Notes: generated from the sequence alone by a model not told the origin. Shown: positions 1 through 11,480, counted from the stretch's first letter. The stretch is 64,000 bases of DNA from Diploptera punctata (GCA_030220185.1 JASPKZ010004202.1:3665001-3729000), one strand, 5' to 3'. A program made the numbers and translations.

Positions 1-79
1 AATACTCCACTTTTAAAAATTATACATTTTGTTAAATTTGTTCATATTTCCGTAGAATTTTTTACCGTAATTATTTCAC
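1..79. other. AT-rich edge, nothing recognised
   Basis: Short AT-rich stretch before the first LINE-A fragment. No coding or repeat signal seen. Confidence 0.4.
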
Positions 80-322
80 GTACACTATCATTTGCGTAGG
101 TTCATGACCGCGCGGACATAAGCTCTCCATACATCCCTATCCTGAGCTAATGTTTTACAATCCTCCCCTGTATAATCTACTTCCCTCATTCGTTGTTAAT
201 TTTATTCTCCCACCTCTTTCTCGGTCTACCAACTGGGCGTTTTCCCTCTGGTTTTCCTACAAGAAGCTTCCATGCAAGTCTTTCATTCCCCATTCGTGCC
301 AAATGTCCTGCCCATCGCAGTC
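80..322 (-). mobile_element. LINE-A older copy, 3' part (interrupted)
   Basis: Reverse-complement of the LINE-A 3' end (residues like GHVARMGNERRAW and GRPRMRW, then the terminal gggttcgatagtg region). It stops at GCAGTC (317-322), exactly where a younger LINE-A copy begins. The missing upstream part of this older copy resumes at 2307, so 80-322 and 2307-2736 are one copy split by the insertion. Degenerate and noncoding now. Confidence 0.8.
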
Positions 323-2306
323 TTACTTACTTACTTACTCACTGGCACTATCGAACCCGTAGGTTCATGGCCGCGCGGACATAAGCTCTCCATACATCCC
401 TATCCTGAGCTAATGCTTTCCAATCATTCCCTGTATAATCTACTTCCTTCAAATCATAGTTAATGTTGTTTCTCCCACCTCATTCTTGGTCTACCAACTG
501 GGCGTTTTCCCTCTGGCTTTCCTACAAGAAGCTTCCATGCACGTCTTTCATTCCCCATACGTGCAACATGTCCTGCCCATCGCAGTCTACGAGACTTTAC
601 TGTTCTTATTATATCTGGCTTCCTATAAAGACCATGTAGTTCATTGTTATGTAGTCTCCTCCATTCACCTGTCTGTTCATCTCTCTTTGGTCCAAAAATT
701 TTCCTAAGAACTTTATTCTCAAATACTCGTAATCTCCTTTCCTCCCGTAAAGTAAGAGTCCATGTTTCGCACCCATATAATATAACTGGTAGAATAATAG
801 TTTTATATATTTTCAGCTTAACGTTTTTTGAAAGGTGTTGGGACATCAAAAGTCTCTGCAATGCATAATAGCATGCATTTCCAGAATTGAGCCTATGTTT
901 AATTTCTTTGTGCGTCTCATTCCTATTTGTGATTATTGTTCCTAGGTATTTGAATTCAGCCACTTCCTCAAAATTTCCCTCATTTGTCATTAGCTGTCCA
1001 TTTCCATTATATACTGAATTTCTACCTGTGACCATATATTTAGTTTTACTGATATTTACTTCCAGTCCTAATTTCATAGTGTTACTGAATAGTGTGTGCG
1101 TGTTGGCCTTTAGTATCTCCTCGCTATCGGCCAATAGTACTACATCATCAGCATAAACTAACAGCTTATTAATACCATTCAGTTGTAAGCCTTCCTCATT
1201 CTCTAAAGATTTAATGGCATGCTCTAGTACAAAATTAAATAGTAGAGGAGATAGTGCATCTCCTTGCTTCAACCCATTCTGGATTTCAAAAGTGTCTGAA
1301 AACTGTTTGCCTACACGCACCCTACTCGTTGAGCCATTTAGACACATTCGTATAAGTCTAACTAACTTTTTAGGAATTCCGAACTACAGCAGGATACTAT
1401 ATAACTTCTCCCTCTTAATTGAATCATATGCTTTTTTGAAGTCTACATATAGTTGATGTACAGTGCCATTATATTCCCATTTCTTTTCTAAAATCTGTCT
1501 TATACTAAAAATCTGATCTGTTGTAGACCTGTTTCTTCTAAATGCACATTGATGATCTCCTAGAATGTCATCAATGTAGGGAGTAAGTCTGCTTACTAAT
1601 ATATTTGTAAGAATTTTGTATGAAGTTGAAAGTAATGAGATGCCCCTGTAGTTGTTGCAATCAGTTTTATCTCCTTTCTTATAAATTGGTACGATAATTG
1701 ATTCCTTCCATTCATCTGGAAGAGCTTCTTTTTCCCAAATCATACTAAGCAACCAGCGTATTTTGTCTATCAATTTTTCTCCTCCTGATTTTATGAGTTC
1801 TGCTGGGATCTCATCTGAACCTGATGCTTTATACATCTTCAATTTTTCAATCGCCATTTCGACCTCTAATGCACTTGGCTCTGCGACTAGCATTTCTGCT
1901 GTCTGTAACTTATCCTCCTCAATGTCCTGTTCTGTATGTACATTTAATAGCTGATTAAAGTAACTTTTCCATCTATTTAATATACTCCTAGAATCTGCAA
2001 TCATATCCCCATTTTCATTTCGAATTATGTTTGTTCTAGCCTGAAACCCTTTCTTCTCTATACTAATTCCCTGATATAATTCTCTAATGTTCCTATTTTT
2101 TGCATTCATTTCAAGATCATTAATCTTCTCTCTCAAATATTCCCTCTTTTTACTCTTTAGTAACTTAGTGGTTTCCCGTCTAATACTACACAATTGCTCT
2201 AAATTTACCTCATTTGGCTCGTGTAACCATTTAATTTTTGCTAGTTTTCTTTTCTTTACAATGTCGGCACATTCCTCATCAAACCATTTCTTGTTTTGCC
2301 TCTTTT
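323..2306 (-). mobile_element. LINE-A copy with most of the reverse transcriptase domain
   Basis: Non-LTR retrotransposon, the longest LINE-A copy in the window. Read on the minus strand from 2306, the coding frame covers the region before RT, then KASGSDEIPAELIKSGG, the fingers motif with YKKGDKTDCNNYRGISLL, motif A DFKKAYDS, motif B NGLKQGDALSP, catalytic YADDVVLLA and FKYLGT, then a C-terminal block with GHVARM and GRPRMRW. The 3' end carries a (TAAG)n tail. There are two lesions: a TAG at about 1381 where a sense codon is expected (LL*FGIP), and an extra base near 471 that shifts the frame just after RMRWE. The 5' end, including any endonuclease, is missing. A 6-bp TSD GCAGTC flanks it (317-322 and 2307-2312). 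The GRPRxRW C-terminus fits RTE-like insect endonuclease-RT elements; clade assignment is inference. Confidence 0.9.
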
Positions 2307-2736
2307 GCAGTCTACGAGACTTAACTGTTCTTATTATATCTGGCTTCCTAAAAAGGCCATGTAGTTCACTATTATGTAGTCATCTCCATTCACCTGTCTG
2401 TTGATCTCTCGTTGGGGCAAAAATTTTCCTAAGAACTTTATTCTCAAATACTAGTAATCTCCTTTCCTCCCTTAAAGTAAGAGTCCATGTTTCACATCCA
2501 TATAATATAACTGGTAGAATAATAGTTTTATATATTTTCAGCTTAACGTTTTTTGAAAGGAGTTGGGACATCAAGAGTCTCTGCAATGCATAATAGCACG
2601 CATTTCCAGAATTGAGCCTATGTTTAATTTCTTTGTGCATCTCATTCCTATTTGTGATTATTGTTCCTAAGTATTTGAATTCAGTCACTTCCTCAAAATT
2701 TCCCTCATTTGTCATTAGCTGTCCATTTCCATTATA
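2307..2736 (-). mobile_element. LINE-A older copy, 5'-side part
   Basis: Continuation of the copy at 80-322 beyond the nested insertion. It encodes the thumb region (TNEGNFEEVTEFKYLGT, ILPVILYGCETWTL, LRKIFAPTRD) in one open stretch at 2380-2715. It is truncated at 2736, in the 5' direction of the element, as is usual for incomplete target-primed reverse transcription. Confidence 0.8.
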
Positions 2737-3269
2737 TTTGTTTATTTACTGTAGATTTAACGAATACAATATAAAATGTAAAAAAAATGAAAAAAGAATG
2801 CTGTCAATGTCATAGAATAATCATATGATAATTTTAACATAAAATGACTATTCCAATTAATACAAATATTGATAAAATTCCCTTCCATCCTTACTTTTCC
2901 ATTAAAGATTCTTTTGGATTTATGATCCTAATTACGTTTTTGCAGTTATGCAACAGAGTATGTGCTTCTGTTTTGTTTCTGAAACAAACTGAGTGTTGGT
3001 CAAGGTAATACTTGCTTTGTTGTCTATTTTGATGGCGTTACAAGAGTTTTGTGCAAGCCCAGAATTGCAGAGACAAGGGTTACTGGAGAATTGCGTGTTG
3101 CAGGCAATAAGAAGACAGGGGCAGCTACAGAGCGAAGTGTCACGACTACACACTTATCACAGATGGTTGTGTTAAATATTACACACGTCACACTTCCTAG
3201 CGGATTTAAATTCAACTAGATATTAAGTTTGTTCTCGTTAATATATATGTAAGTAAATTATCGACACAC
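2737..3269. other. Unassigned sequence
   Basis: About 530 bp of AT-rich DNA. Short overlapping ORFs occur on both strands between 2930 and 3215, but none shows a recognisable motif. Confidence 0.3.
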
Positions 3270-3280
3270 AAATACATTCC

Positions 3281-3692
3281 TTCTTCTTCCTTCCAAGTAG
3301 TAGGTCAAGGCCTGTTACGATCCTATAGAAAATTTCCCCTCTAGCGTTTCATAGGACGGCCCAGTGATCTTCGTCCTCTTGGTATATAATTATAAACAGC
3401 TTTGGCGATCCAATTTGAACTCATTCTTTCTAGATGATATTTCCAATATAATAATAATATTCCAAAATTGGTGTAGTCTTCAATTCTTTTAAGATATCGG
3501 TGTTCCTTTTCCGATCCCATCTGGTGTAACCCGCTGTTCTGCGCATGAATCTCATTTCACAAGTCGTTATTCTGCTTTCATGTTGTCTTTTTAGTGTCCA
3601 TGCTTGACTACTATAGGTCAACACTGGTCTAGCCTAAGTGTTATATAAACGATATCTGGTGTTTTTTTTTGTATAAGGAAGTCTTATACGAG
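3281..3692 (-). mobile_element. LINE-C 3' fragment
   Basis: Minus-strand non-LTR 3' end. Part reads LTYSSQAWTLKR..., MRFMRRTAGYTRWDRKRN and DILKELKT, a thumb-region pattern shared by the LINE families here. The (GAA)n-type tail appears as ttcttcttcc at the left edge. AAATACATTCC lies at both ends (3270-3280 and 3693-3703), an 11-bp TSD. In-frame disruptions are present. Related copies lie at 23333, 29530 and 43612. Confidence 0.75.
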
Positions 3693-3701
3693 AAATACAT
3701 T

Positions 3702-4048
3702 CCATCCATAGTAATTCTGCCCGAAGGCAGGTCATTCAATGCATTCATAGCATTTTCATGCTATCCTTGCAGCTTTACTAGGAAATTTTAGGTGGGGTAG
3801 CTTCCCGTTACTTTCCACACCGGTAAAGGATGATGATGATGATGATGATAATGATAAGGATGATGATGATGATAATAGCCATATGATTTCGGGGACCATT
3901 TGGACCTTAAAGTTTACCTGACATTTGTCTTACAGGTGAGGAAAAACCCCGATAAAAACCTCACCCGGAAAAACTGCCCCGACCGGGGATCGAACCCGGG
4001 CCCGCTGCGTGACAAGGCAGCACGCTACTCGAAACCACAGCGGTGGAC
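3702..4048 (-). mobile_element. SINE-3 (tRNA-headed) copy
   Basis: tRNA-derived SINE on the minus strand, starting near 4048. The tRNA-like head has a B box in the form GGTTCGATCCC, followed by the gtgaggtttttatcgggg region, a variable (GAT/AAT)n block, then a conserved tail ending in a CATCCATC-like repeat. AGAAATACATT flanks it (3691-3701 and 4049-4059). It sits immediately beside LINE-C and reuses that element's target sequence. Confidence 0.88.
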
Positions 4049-4074
4049 AGAAATACATTATATAACGGAAATGG

Positions 4075-5052
4075 ACAGTTGATGACAAGTGAGGGAAATT
4101 TTGAAAAAAGTGGCTGAATTGAGATATCGAGGAAGAACGGTTACAAATAGGAATGAGGTGCATAAAGAAATAAAACATAGGCTTAATTCTCGAAATTCGT
4201 GGTATTATACATTACAGGTACTCTTGTCATACCAACATCTCTCAAAAAACATCAATTTTAAAATCCATAAAAATGTTATTCTCCCAGTTATATTACATGG
4301 ATACGAAATATGGAATCTTACTTTAATCCATTCTCTTCAGGTTTAAATACTCAATGCATTTTCCCAGAAACAAGATTTAAATCATCGTAAATTCCAATGT
4401 CTACTTTCAGACATTCAAAACGAACGAACGATAACGGTTCTTGATATCACAATAAGGGAGAAGACCAACACTCATTTCTCTACTTTTCATAAATATGAAC
4501 AAAATATTACTCTGCCAAGAGATGTACAAAAATTGCAAAATATATAACATCAGAGTTAAAGGAGTGTACCTCGTCTTCTGAGTTGAAGGCAATTTAATTG
4601 CCGATGAGTGTACCTCATCTTCTGTGGCGAATGGGTTAAGGGAAGATAAACTATTACAAGTATTTGATAATAAAAGTTGTTAGGAAAACTTTTGGACCAC
4701 AGTGAGATGAACGTATAGATGAATGAAGAAGACTACATAACAATGAACTACATGGCCTTTATAGGAAGCCAGATATAATAAGAACGGTTAAGTCTCGTAG
4801 ACTGCGATAGGTAGGACACGTGAAACGAATGTGGAATGAAAGACGTGCATGGAAGCTTCTTGTAGGAAAACCAGACAGAAAATGCCCAGTTGGTAGACCA
4901 AGAATGAGATGGTAGAATAACAATAACTTTGATTTGAGGGAAGTAGATTATACAGAGAATGATTGGAAAAACATTAGCTCAGGATAGGGATGTATGGAGA
5001 GCTTATGTCCGCGCGACCATGAACGTACGCGTTCGATAGTGCCAGTGAATTA
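4075..5052 (+). mobile_element. LINE-A degenerate copy, interrupted
   Basis: Plus-strand LINE-A in two blocks. At 4075-4330 it reads VAELRYRGRTVTNRNEVHKE and related residues. At 4638-5052 it carries the GRPR region and 3' end with a GTTAG-type tail. About 300 bp of unrelated DNA (4331-4637), holding an imperfect direct repeat of gagtgtacctc, separates them. Many stops and frameshifts mark it as old. Confidence 0.75.
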
Positions 5053-5253
5053 GTTAGTATTTGAAACCAAAACAAAAGACAGCCTTAAGTCTAACTTCTC
5101 ATTACACTACGTCACAATCCTACCTTTTTTGTAAGCCTACATGACAATCTTGACTGGACTTATTATGAATCAAAGTGGCCGATTTAAAAGGAAACATTTA
5201 TATTTCTTAATTGGTTTTCTTTATTGATTTCATGTAATAGAATTATTTCTTAC

Positions 5254-5479
5254 TAAAAGTAGAGAAATTAAACACAACAATAATGAAATACAGAACAAAC
5301 TGAAAAGAACACTTAGCAAGGATGACTGAGAACAGAATGTCAAAATCAGCATGCTATTCACCAAGAGGAAGAAGACGTTTGGGAAGACCAAATATAATAT
5401 GGAAAGAGCAGTAACTTGAAGCCGGAACAGGCTAGAAAAAGCCTAAACATTGAAGAAGAAGAAGAAGAAGAAGAAGAAG
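5254..5479 (+). mobile_element. LINE-D 3' stub
   Basis: Matches the LINE-D 3' end seen at 9481, 36122 and 58313. It encodes degraded EELNTTIVKYRTNW, RMTENR and PRGRRRLGRP patterns, then a (GAA)n tail at 5453-5479. Confidence 0.7.
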
Positions 5480-5501
5480 TATCTAAAAATGTTCATACAA
5501 G

Positions 5502-6352
5502 GTACCGTAAAACGGGGTTACTTTGACTCGAGGGGCAACTTTGACAGAATTGGGGCTTCTTTGACATTTTAAATTTCTTGCATGTTTTGGGCTATTCTGA
5601 CAACAATTCGATGGTGTAGACATTTCCTTGAAGGCGCACGAATAATTAAGTTGTTTTAAAAGAGGGTGTTAATTGTTGAAGACACACATCTGTGTCACTT
5701 TAAACAACAATAATTTCCCAGCATGGATAAAATTGTGATTTTCGGTTTTACAGGGGTAAGGACTGGATTTGTTGTGTAAGATGCAAGCTCTGGGTCTGTG
5801 GTGTGTGTAACAGAGGATCGAACAATTCTCAATGTGAATGTGAACTATGTGAAGATGAGATGTGAAAATCTCTTTTTTTATTTTCCACTGTTGTTTAAAA
5901 AAAATGCATGTTTTCTAATTAATTCCTGATTGTGTAACTACAATAATTATATAATTTTTGTGTTCTGTTGCGTGTCAGAATTGATAAAGAAGTTTTAAGT
6001 TTATTTTGTCAAATTACAGTTATAAAAACATTTGTAGTAAGGTTGTTTACAATAAAAATATTTATAAGAAGATAAATTGGTGTCAACTTAGTACCTACAG
6101 TGGGTCTACTTTGAATTATAGTGAAAACAAATGTGATGTCAAAGTAGCCCCAGCACATGGGCAAAAACAGACCTAAACAAAACTCATTGTTGTCCTACTA
6201 AGTTTTTATCTGAGTGGAACAGTACCAAATGGGATTTGTAGTCTAAGGTTCAATTGGTACAATAAATCATACATTCAATTTTTTCGGCATAAATCATATG
6301 AATTAGAACTTAAAAACCTTCGAAAATATGTCAAAGCCCCGTTTTAAGGTAC
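5502..6352. mobile_element. MITE-like element with GTACC..AAAACGGGG termini
   Basis: The left end GTACCGTAAAACGGGG and the right end, read inverted, GTACCTTAAAACGGGG form terminal inverted repeats, each followed by a ctactttgac-like subterminal motif that recurs internally near 6137. About 850 bp with no transposase ORF, so probably non-autonomous. The superfamily was not recognised. Confidence 0.6.
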
Positions 6353-6767
6353 TTCTGTTTGATATTTTATAAAAGTTAATTTATTGATTTAGAGAGTTTA
6401 TTGGCGAGAAGTTCACATAAGAAACGCTATGTTGTGGAGGGTTTCCCTACTGTTATATTGATGGGATATAAGCCCGCACTACATATAATGCATTGAAATT
6501 GGAGGAAGTGTGATGGAAACCTGCGCACACGGATAACTCTATTGAAAAATCAATCCAATGAAAGATATTCTTGTGTCGAATGTAATACTCTAATGTGTGA
6601 CCTAGGACTCAATTCTACAACTTTGCAAGGCTTCATCTGTCGCCATGGAAATAGAAAATTGACTTTGGCACAAAAGGTGTCGTTCAGTTTAAGCAATTTT
6701 TTAATCAACCCCAGATTACATTGAGAAAAAAATACAACTTTGTCACAATTCAATTATATATAGGTCT

Positions 6768-6802
6768 ATGTGTGTGTGTGTGTGTGTGGTGTGTGTGTGT
6801 GT
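6768..6802. repeat. (TG)n microsatellite
   Basis: Run of tg dinucleotides with one interruption. Confidence 0.9.
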
Positions 6803-6987
6803 CTGTTAACGCTTGAGCGGCCACACAACTTTTCTTTCGTCGAAATCAAACTTGGCATATAACGATTAATTAAATAAAGAGAGCCCGAGTTTGTTAACCT
6901 GCAAAATAGGAACATTGGGTGGAGGTATTCACCTGCAACAAAAGTATAACGATTGCTTGGGCTGTTGTAATTGTCAATGCTTAACAA

Positions 6988-7184
6988 CGAAATTAAAATA
7001 TAAAATTATGGAATATTCACCTGAAAGGTCCGTCTTCTCAATTTAATTACTTAACTGTATCGCTTCCGGGGCTATTCCCACCATCGGCAGGATTCAAAAC
7101 TGAATCGGTACAGTTAAATAATTAATTAAGTTGAGAAGACGGAACTTTCAGTTCAATATTCCATAATTTTGTATTTTAATTTTG
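6988..7184. repeat. Long imperfect palindrome (foldback)
   Basis: Left arm 6988-7060 and right arm 7109-7184 are near-perfect inverted copies about 73 bp long (shared core GAGAAGACGGA inverted), with a 48-bp loop. No ORF. It looks like a foldback MITE. Confidence 0.75.
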
Positions 7185-7539
7185 AATAATACATCAACGG
7201 AACAGATCGTGAATCTTATAAAAGTTTATTAACAACGAAACTCCGCATATGCTATTAAAATGAACCGAGAAAGATATTCTCCAAAAATCAGCCAAACGCG
7301 ATAATTAAAAGTGGGTATTTACCACAAACCCATAATTAAAAATTGACTGTGGCAACCGCCATGTTTGGTTCATCACAATGCATATCATATATAAATTATA
7401 CGCCCACATCAGTACCTATTAACATGCCGAAGATGAAACCTGTTTTTGAAAGGCCTTTATGATTTAACAATTTAACGAAGGTTTTTTAATAAAAATAAAT
7501 TCTAATTGAGGAAGAAGATCGGTAAAATAATAATCATCA
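7185..7539. other. Unassigned sequence
   Basis: AT-rich DNA with no supported feature until the LINE-B tail near 7530. Confidence 0.3.
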
Positions 7540-8245
7540 TCATAGTACGTTCACGAATTTAGGCCATTTGTTGACCTGTTTCGGCCTCAAGAGAAACACC
7601 ATCCAGAAGTCTTTTGAGTGGACGTCCTGGTCTTCTTCTTCCTGCAGGTTGATATCTTAACATTTGTTTGGGTATCCTGTGACCTTCCATTCGATGAACA
7701 TGTTGCATCCATCTTGACTTATAATCAGAAATTTTGTTTTCTAAAGATTCCATGTGTAATTCTTCTAAAATGTCTTCATTTTTTGTCATCTAGTAGTGTG
7801 TATCCTGCAGTCCTCCGAAGATATCTCATTTCAGCAGATCTAAGTATCTGTATATCCTTCTGTTTCAACGTCCATACTTCGCTACCATACAAAAGAGTTG
7901 GAAGAGCCAGTGTTTTATACACTTTCAGTCTTGAATGCTTTTGGACTAACTGTAGCTTGAAGATAGAATTTATTAACCCTAAAATTCTTAAGAATTTCGA
8001 TGTTTTTGCATTTACATCCTTTTCTTCTTCATATGAGATATTGCATCCTAGATATGTAAAATTATTCACCTGCTCCAAAATTTTATTGTCCAGTACAATT
8101 TTACTTCTGACAGGATCTACACCTTGAAATGCCATAATTTTTTGTTTTCTCTGTAGATATCTTCAATCCATATTCTTCTGTAATTTTAAGTTCACACAGA
8201 CCTTTCTGTAGATTATCTTCTGAATTCACTATTATTTTAATAATG
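7530..8245 (-). mobile_element. LINE-B 3' fragment, frameshifted
   Basis: Minus-strand non-LTR 3' region. An upstream frame (8135-7776) reads ILEQVNNFTYLGCNISYEEE, LALPTLLYGSEVWTL and MRYLRRTAGY. The next frame (7789-7559) continues with ILEELHMESLENKI, WMQHVHRMEG and RRPGRPLKR. The two frames differ, so a frameshift lies near 7785. The tail is (GAT)n-like (atcatcatcat near 7536). A short relative is nested at 16106. Confidence 0.85.
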
Positions 8246-8395
8246 CACTATATATTTAATTAACATATTTCAATGCAATTTGGAGATTTAAAAATGTCAA
8301 AAATCGAACCCGGGTTCCAGTATTGGGAATGTGGGACTCTATCGACCACGTCACGGCGATTTACAATAACAACTTGGCTGAGACAATACCATTTC

Positions 8396-8597
8396 AGAAT
8401 CTATCTTTGTTCATCTATCTTTGGTCCAAAAAGTTTCCTAAGAAATTTATTCTCAAATAATCTTTTCTGTTCCCTTAACGTGAGAGCCCATGTTTGGCAT
8501 CCACAAAATATAATGGGAGGAATAACAGTTTTATATGGGTATATTTTCAGTTTTATGTAATTTTTTAAGTATTTCAAGTTTTAGCAGTCTACACTAC
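8396..8597 (-). mobile_element. LINE-A internal fragment
   Basis: Diverged match to the LINE-A thumb region (ctttggtccaaaaa, tttattctcaaata). No coding capacity left. Confidence 0.6.
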
Positions 8598-8692
8598 TTA
8601 CAAACAGATTGATAGTTTTATGAAAACAGGCCCCCCAAAAAATAAATAACGCAGAAGCGATTACCATATATTAACAGATAGAAACTTAAAGA

Positions 8693-9347
8693 CAGCAAAA
8701 CCTGTCTATGAAGGAACATGACGGTTCCTTAAATATATTTTCATCTTGGCAGTTTTCCTTCTTATAAAGGGTTCCCAAATTACAAGCTTGAATTTTCTCG
8801 CGCTGTGTAAGGGTTTTACATGCACGCTTTAAAGACATAACGTATTAACTGAAATACAGACAAAATAGTGTATGTAACACAGCTCAGTTTGCACGGCAAT
8901 ACAAAACAATTTTATTACACAGAAGCGGGAAGGAACTCAACTATAGGAAGGCTAAAGAGTTTCCCAAACTCCCTCGCAGATAACGTAAGCAGGCAAGAAA
9001 AGCGAGGGCTTCCCCGCTGTCACACATAAGCAAGGGTATCCCCGCAATACAACGGCAACACAAGATGGTAAAACGATATAATGCAGAAAGCGTCATATGC
9101 AGAATTTTCACGTGTGGTCATTAATACTGTAATTAGAACGTGCTTAAGAATAATTTTCCGTCTTACTGAGGTAAAAATTAACTATTGGTTAATTTCGTTA
9201 ACTATTGGTTAATTTCGTTTCCGCGTTATGAAGGTTTCCGGCTTATACACGACGATTTTACATATAAAATCCTACCGTTCTGGAGATTTTTTACCGTCTG
9301 TACAGGTTTCCTTCTTACAGAGTTTCCGGCTAAGACAGGTTTCACTG
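8693..9347 (-). mobile_element. Tigger/pogo-like non-autonomous element, copy 1
   Basis: Ends CAGCAAAACCTGTC and, inverted, CAGTGAAACCTGTC form TIRs. On the minus strand it retains the start of a pogo/Tigger transposase (MSLKRACKTLT.REKIQAC, a CENP-B-type helix-turn-helix start), then runs directly into terminal sequence with no catalytic domain. Same internal junction as the copy at 42711, so both descend from one deletion derivative. Confidence 0.75.
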
Positions 9348-9480
9348 TACTTCCTTCTTTGACCCTGTGGGTACACAGAACAAGACATTCACTTCCATTG
9401 GATAATTACAGTTGCATTGGGCCTATGGTTTAATATGTTGAAGCGTCAATAATTAAAACAAAATAAAGTATATTATAATG

Positions 9481-9756
9481 TCGTCAGACCAATAACAGGA
9501 TATCAAAGAACAGACAAAAAACATAACACAGAAATAAGACAACAACTAAAAGTAGAGGAATTAAACACAACAATAGTGAAATACAGAACAAACTGGAAAG
9601 AATACTTGTTCTACCAAAAGCAGCATAGCCTACACCTATTCACCGCGAGGAAGAAGTAGTTTGGGAAGACCAAAGAAAAGATGGAAAGAGCAGCAATTTG
9701 GAGCCGGAACAGGCTAGTAAATAAGCCTAAACCGTGAAGGAGAAGAAGAAGATAAT
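9481..9756 (+). mobile_element. LINE-D 3' stub
   Basis: Plus-strand copy with degraded RPITGYQRTDKKHN, LKVEELNTTIVKYRTNW and GRPK patterns, ending in a (GAA)n tail. 5'-truncated. Confidence 0.75.
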
Positions 9757-10341
9757 GTTTTCATCGTAATGTTAGTAGTTAACATGTTGGACATTCCGGA
9801 TCCATAAAAATATAAACATTTTGAGATAGGAACTACTTTCCCCTTAAATTGTTCCTGAGAGAATTTTTAACTCGTATAAATTTTATTAATACCACAAAAG
9901 TTTCGCGATACATTGGGGAGCAACTGACAAAAATTAATTAAATTTTATGTCCATGACTTCATTCGTTGTTTTTTTTATTCGATGCTCGTATGTCTGTTTG
10001 ATATTAAGTTATCGTGAATAAAACAAATCCAATCATTGATCGATGCAGTATCCAGATATGTCTGCATCAGTCAATGTGTTATTTTAATTTTATTTCTGTC
10101 TGCGATTGGCTTGTCGTTACGTCGTCAGGTTTATAACGAAATCCCATAAATCTAGAATAGGTTATAGTTCAAAATCGATAGGAACAATAATTCCTTCTTA
10201 TCATTTCACATTATTGATTTATTGAATTTAACTCTATTATGTATTTTGAATGGAATTTCTACTGTATAGTGTGTACAGAAATGACTGCATATACGAAAAC
10301 GCTGTTAATATAGTTAACAGTCCCGCAAAATTCTTAGTAAA
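9757..10341. other. Unassigned AT-rich sequence
   Basis: Nothing supported on either strand. Confidence 0.3.
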
Positions 10342-11336
10342 CTTAATATATAAAAATCACGTGTCACGTTGTTTGTCCGCGATGGAATCCTAAACTACTG
10401 AACCGATTTTAATAAAATTTTGCACACTGTGTGCTGTTTGATCCAACTTGAGACATAGAGTAGTTTATAACTAAATTTATAGTCGCATTATTTTTTATTG
10501 CAAATTATTTGTTTATTATTTAACAAAGAGTTATAATTGTCTGTGAGTTCCATACGAATGTAACAGATGGCGGTGTAAGGTAATTGGTTTATTATTTAAC
10601 AAAGAGAGATCCAGGTGGCTGTGCTTTTTGTTGCAACCGCGAATTTCAATTGAATTATAAATATTGATTATTTCATAATTTAAGTGTGTTCAGTGTTTAT
10701 TTTATTTTCAATATACTTTGATAATAATATTAATTTCGTGTGTGTAAGTATTAGTTTTAACTAATCTGGCTGAAAGACAGCAACTTAATTTAAATTTAAC
10801 TGGGCCGAGAAGGGACATTGAACAATATGGCGAATCAGTTCTAGAGACCATGAATGATATGATATCAAGTGAATTTTCGCAAATTGGTATAGGCCTATGT
10901 GACATAAATCTTACATTTAAGAATAATGTCAATTTAAAAACATATGAAGGTCCTAAGGAATGGAATAACAGAACTGTAAGTAAGTCTGTTAGTTATAATA
11001 ATATGCCTAATATTACAGAAACAAACTCCATGCCTCAATTAAATGAAAAACAAGATGACTATAATATATCACAAGATGATATTACTATACAGAGACTTAT
11101 TGATGATGATGAGAATCCAAACTGGCAACAAGTTCGTAGACAAAAAACGAAAGTATAATGAAATCAGCAAGCCTCCTCAAATTATTCCATCAATAAATGT
11201 ATGTAATCTTTTTATGATGCACTTATGGATGATACTGAGAATGCAGACAACATAAATTCATCTCAATCAACAAAACCATACGGAAAAATTAACGTACAAG
11301 TAGTTAAAGGCGATACGAAGTTCGCCGGGCATCTAG
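10342..11336 (+). mobile_element. Helitron, probably non-autonomous
   Basis: The 5' part carries the tatataaaaatcacgtg...gtttgtccg...aaccgatttta pattern typical of insect Helitron 5' ends. The 3' end is CTAG followed by T (11333-11337), preceded by a stem-loop GGCGA...TCGCC. No Rep/helicase. The 5' TC is not clear. An uncharacterised ORF lies inside. Confidence 0.7.
10850..11158 (+). CDS. Uncharacterised ORF inside the Helitron, possible captured fragment
   Basis: 102 codons starting with ATG at 10850. Product not recognised. It is rich in Asn, Asp, Glu and Gln, with an acidic stretch IQRLIDDDENPNWQQ before a basic end (VRRQKTKV). A Trp followed by a basic tail loosely recalls the end of gag-like ORF1 proteins; this is a weak resemblance. 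It could be a fragment carried by the Helitron or chance. No signal peptide or membrane segment. Confidence 0.3.
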   Translation: MNDMISSEFSQIGIGLCDINLTFKNNVNLKTYEGPKEWNNRTVSKSVSYNNMPNITETNSMPQLNEKQDDYNISQDDITIQRLIDDDENPNWQQVRRQKTKV

Positions 11337-11394
11337 TAAATATGTATTAAATCAAGTTGTAGATAATTCATAATTGCTATTATATGTATAATTT

Positions 11395-11480
11395 AACCTG
11401 GTGAAGTGGAAGAGAAGATCATACGGTCTTAACGACATCAGGTAAAATAAAATAAATAAATAAATAAATAAATAAATAAA
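11395..11480 (+). mobile_element. Non-LTR 3' tail with (AAAT)n
   Basis: Ctggtgaagtggaagagaag...aggtaaaataaa followed by aaat repeats. The same 3' end occurs at 19437 (minus) and 63876 (plus). No coding part remains. Confidence 0.6.

Noticed and set aside
193..868. Plus-strand ORFs over LINE-A
   Set aside because: Shadows of the minus-strand element; no motifs and different in each copy.
460..1347. Intact functional reverse transcriptase gene
   Set aside because: A stop at about 1381, a +1 frameshift near 471 and a missing 5' end.
7618..8127. 169-codon plus-strand ORF
   Set aside because: Antisense of LINE-B, whose minus-strand frames carry clear LINE motifs.
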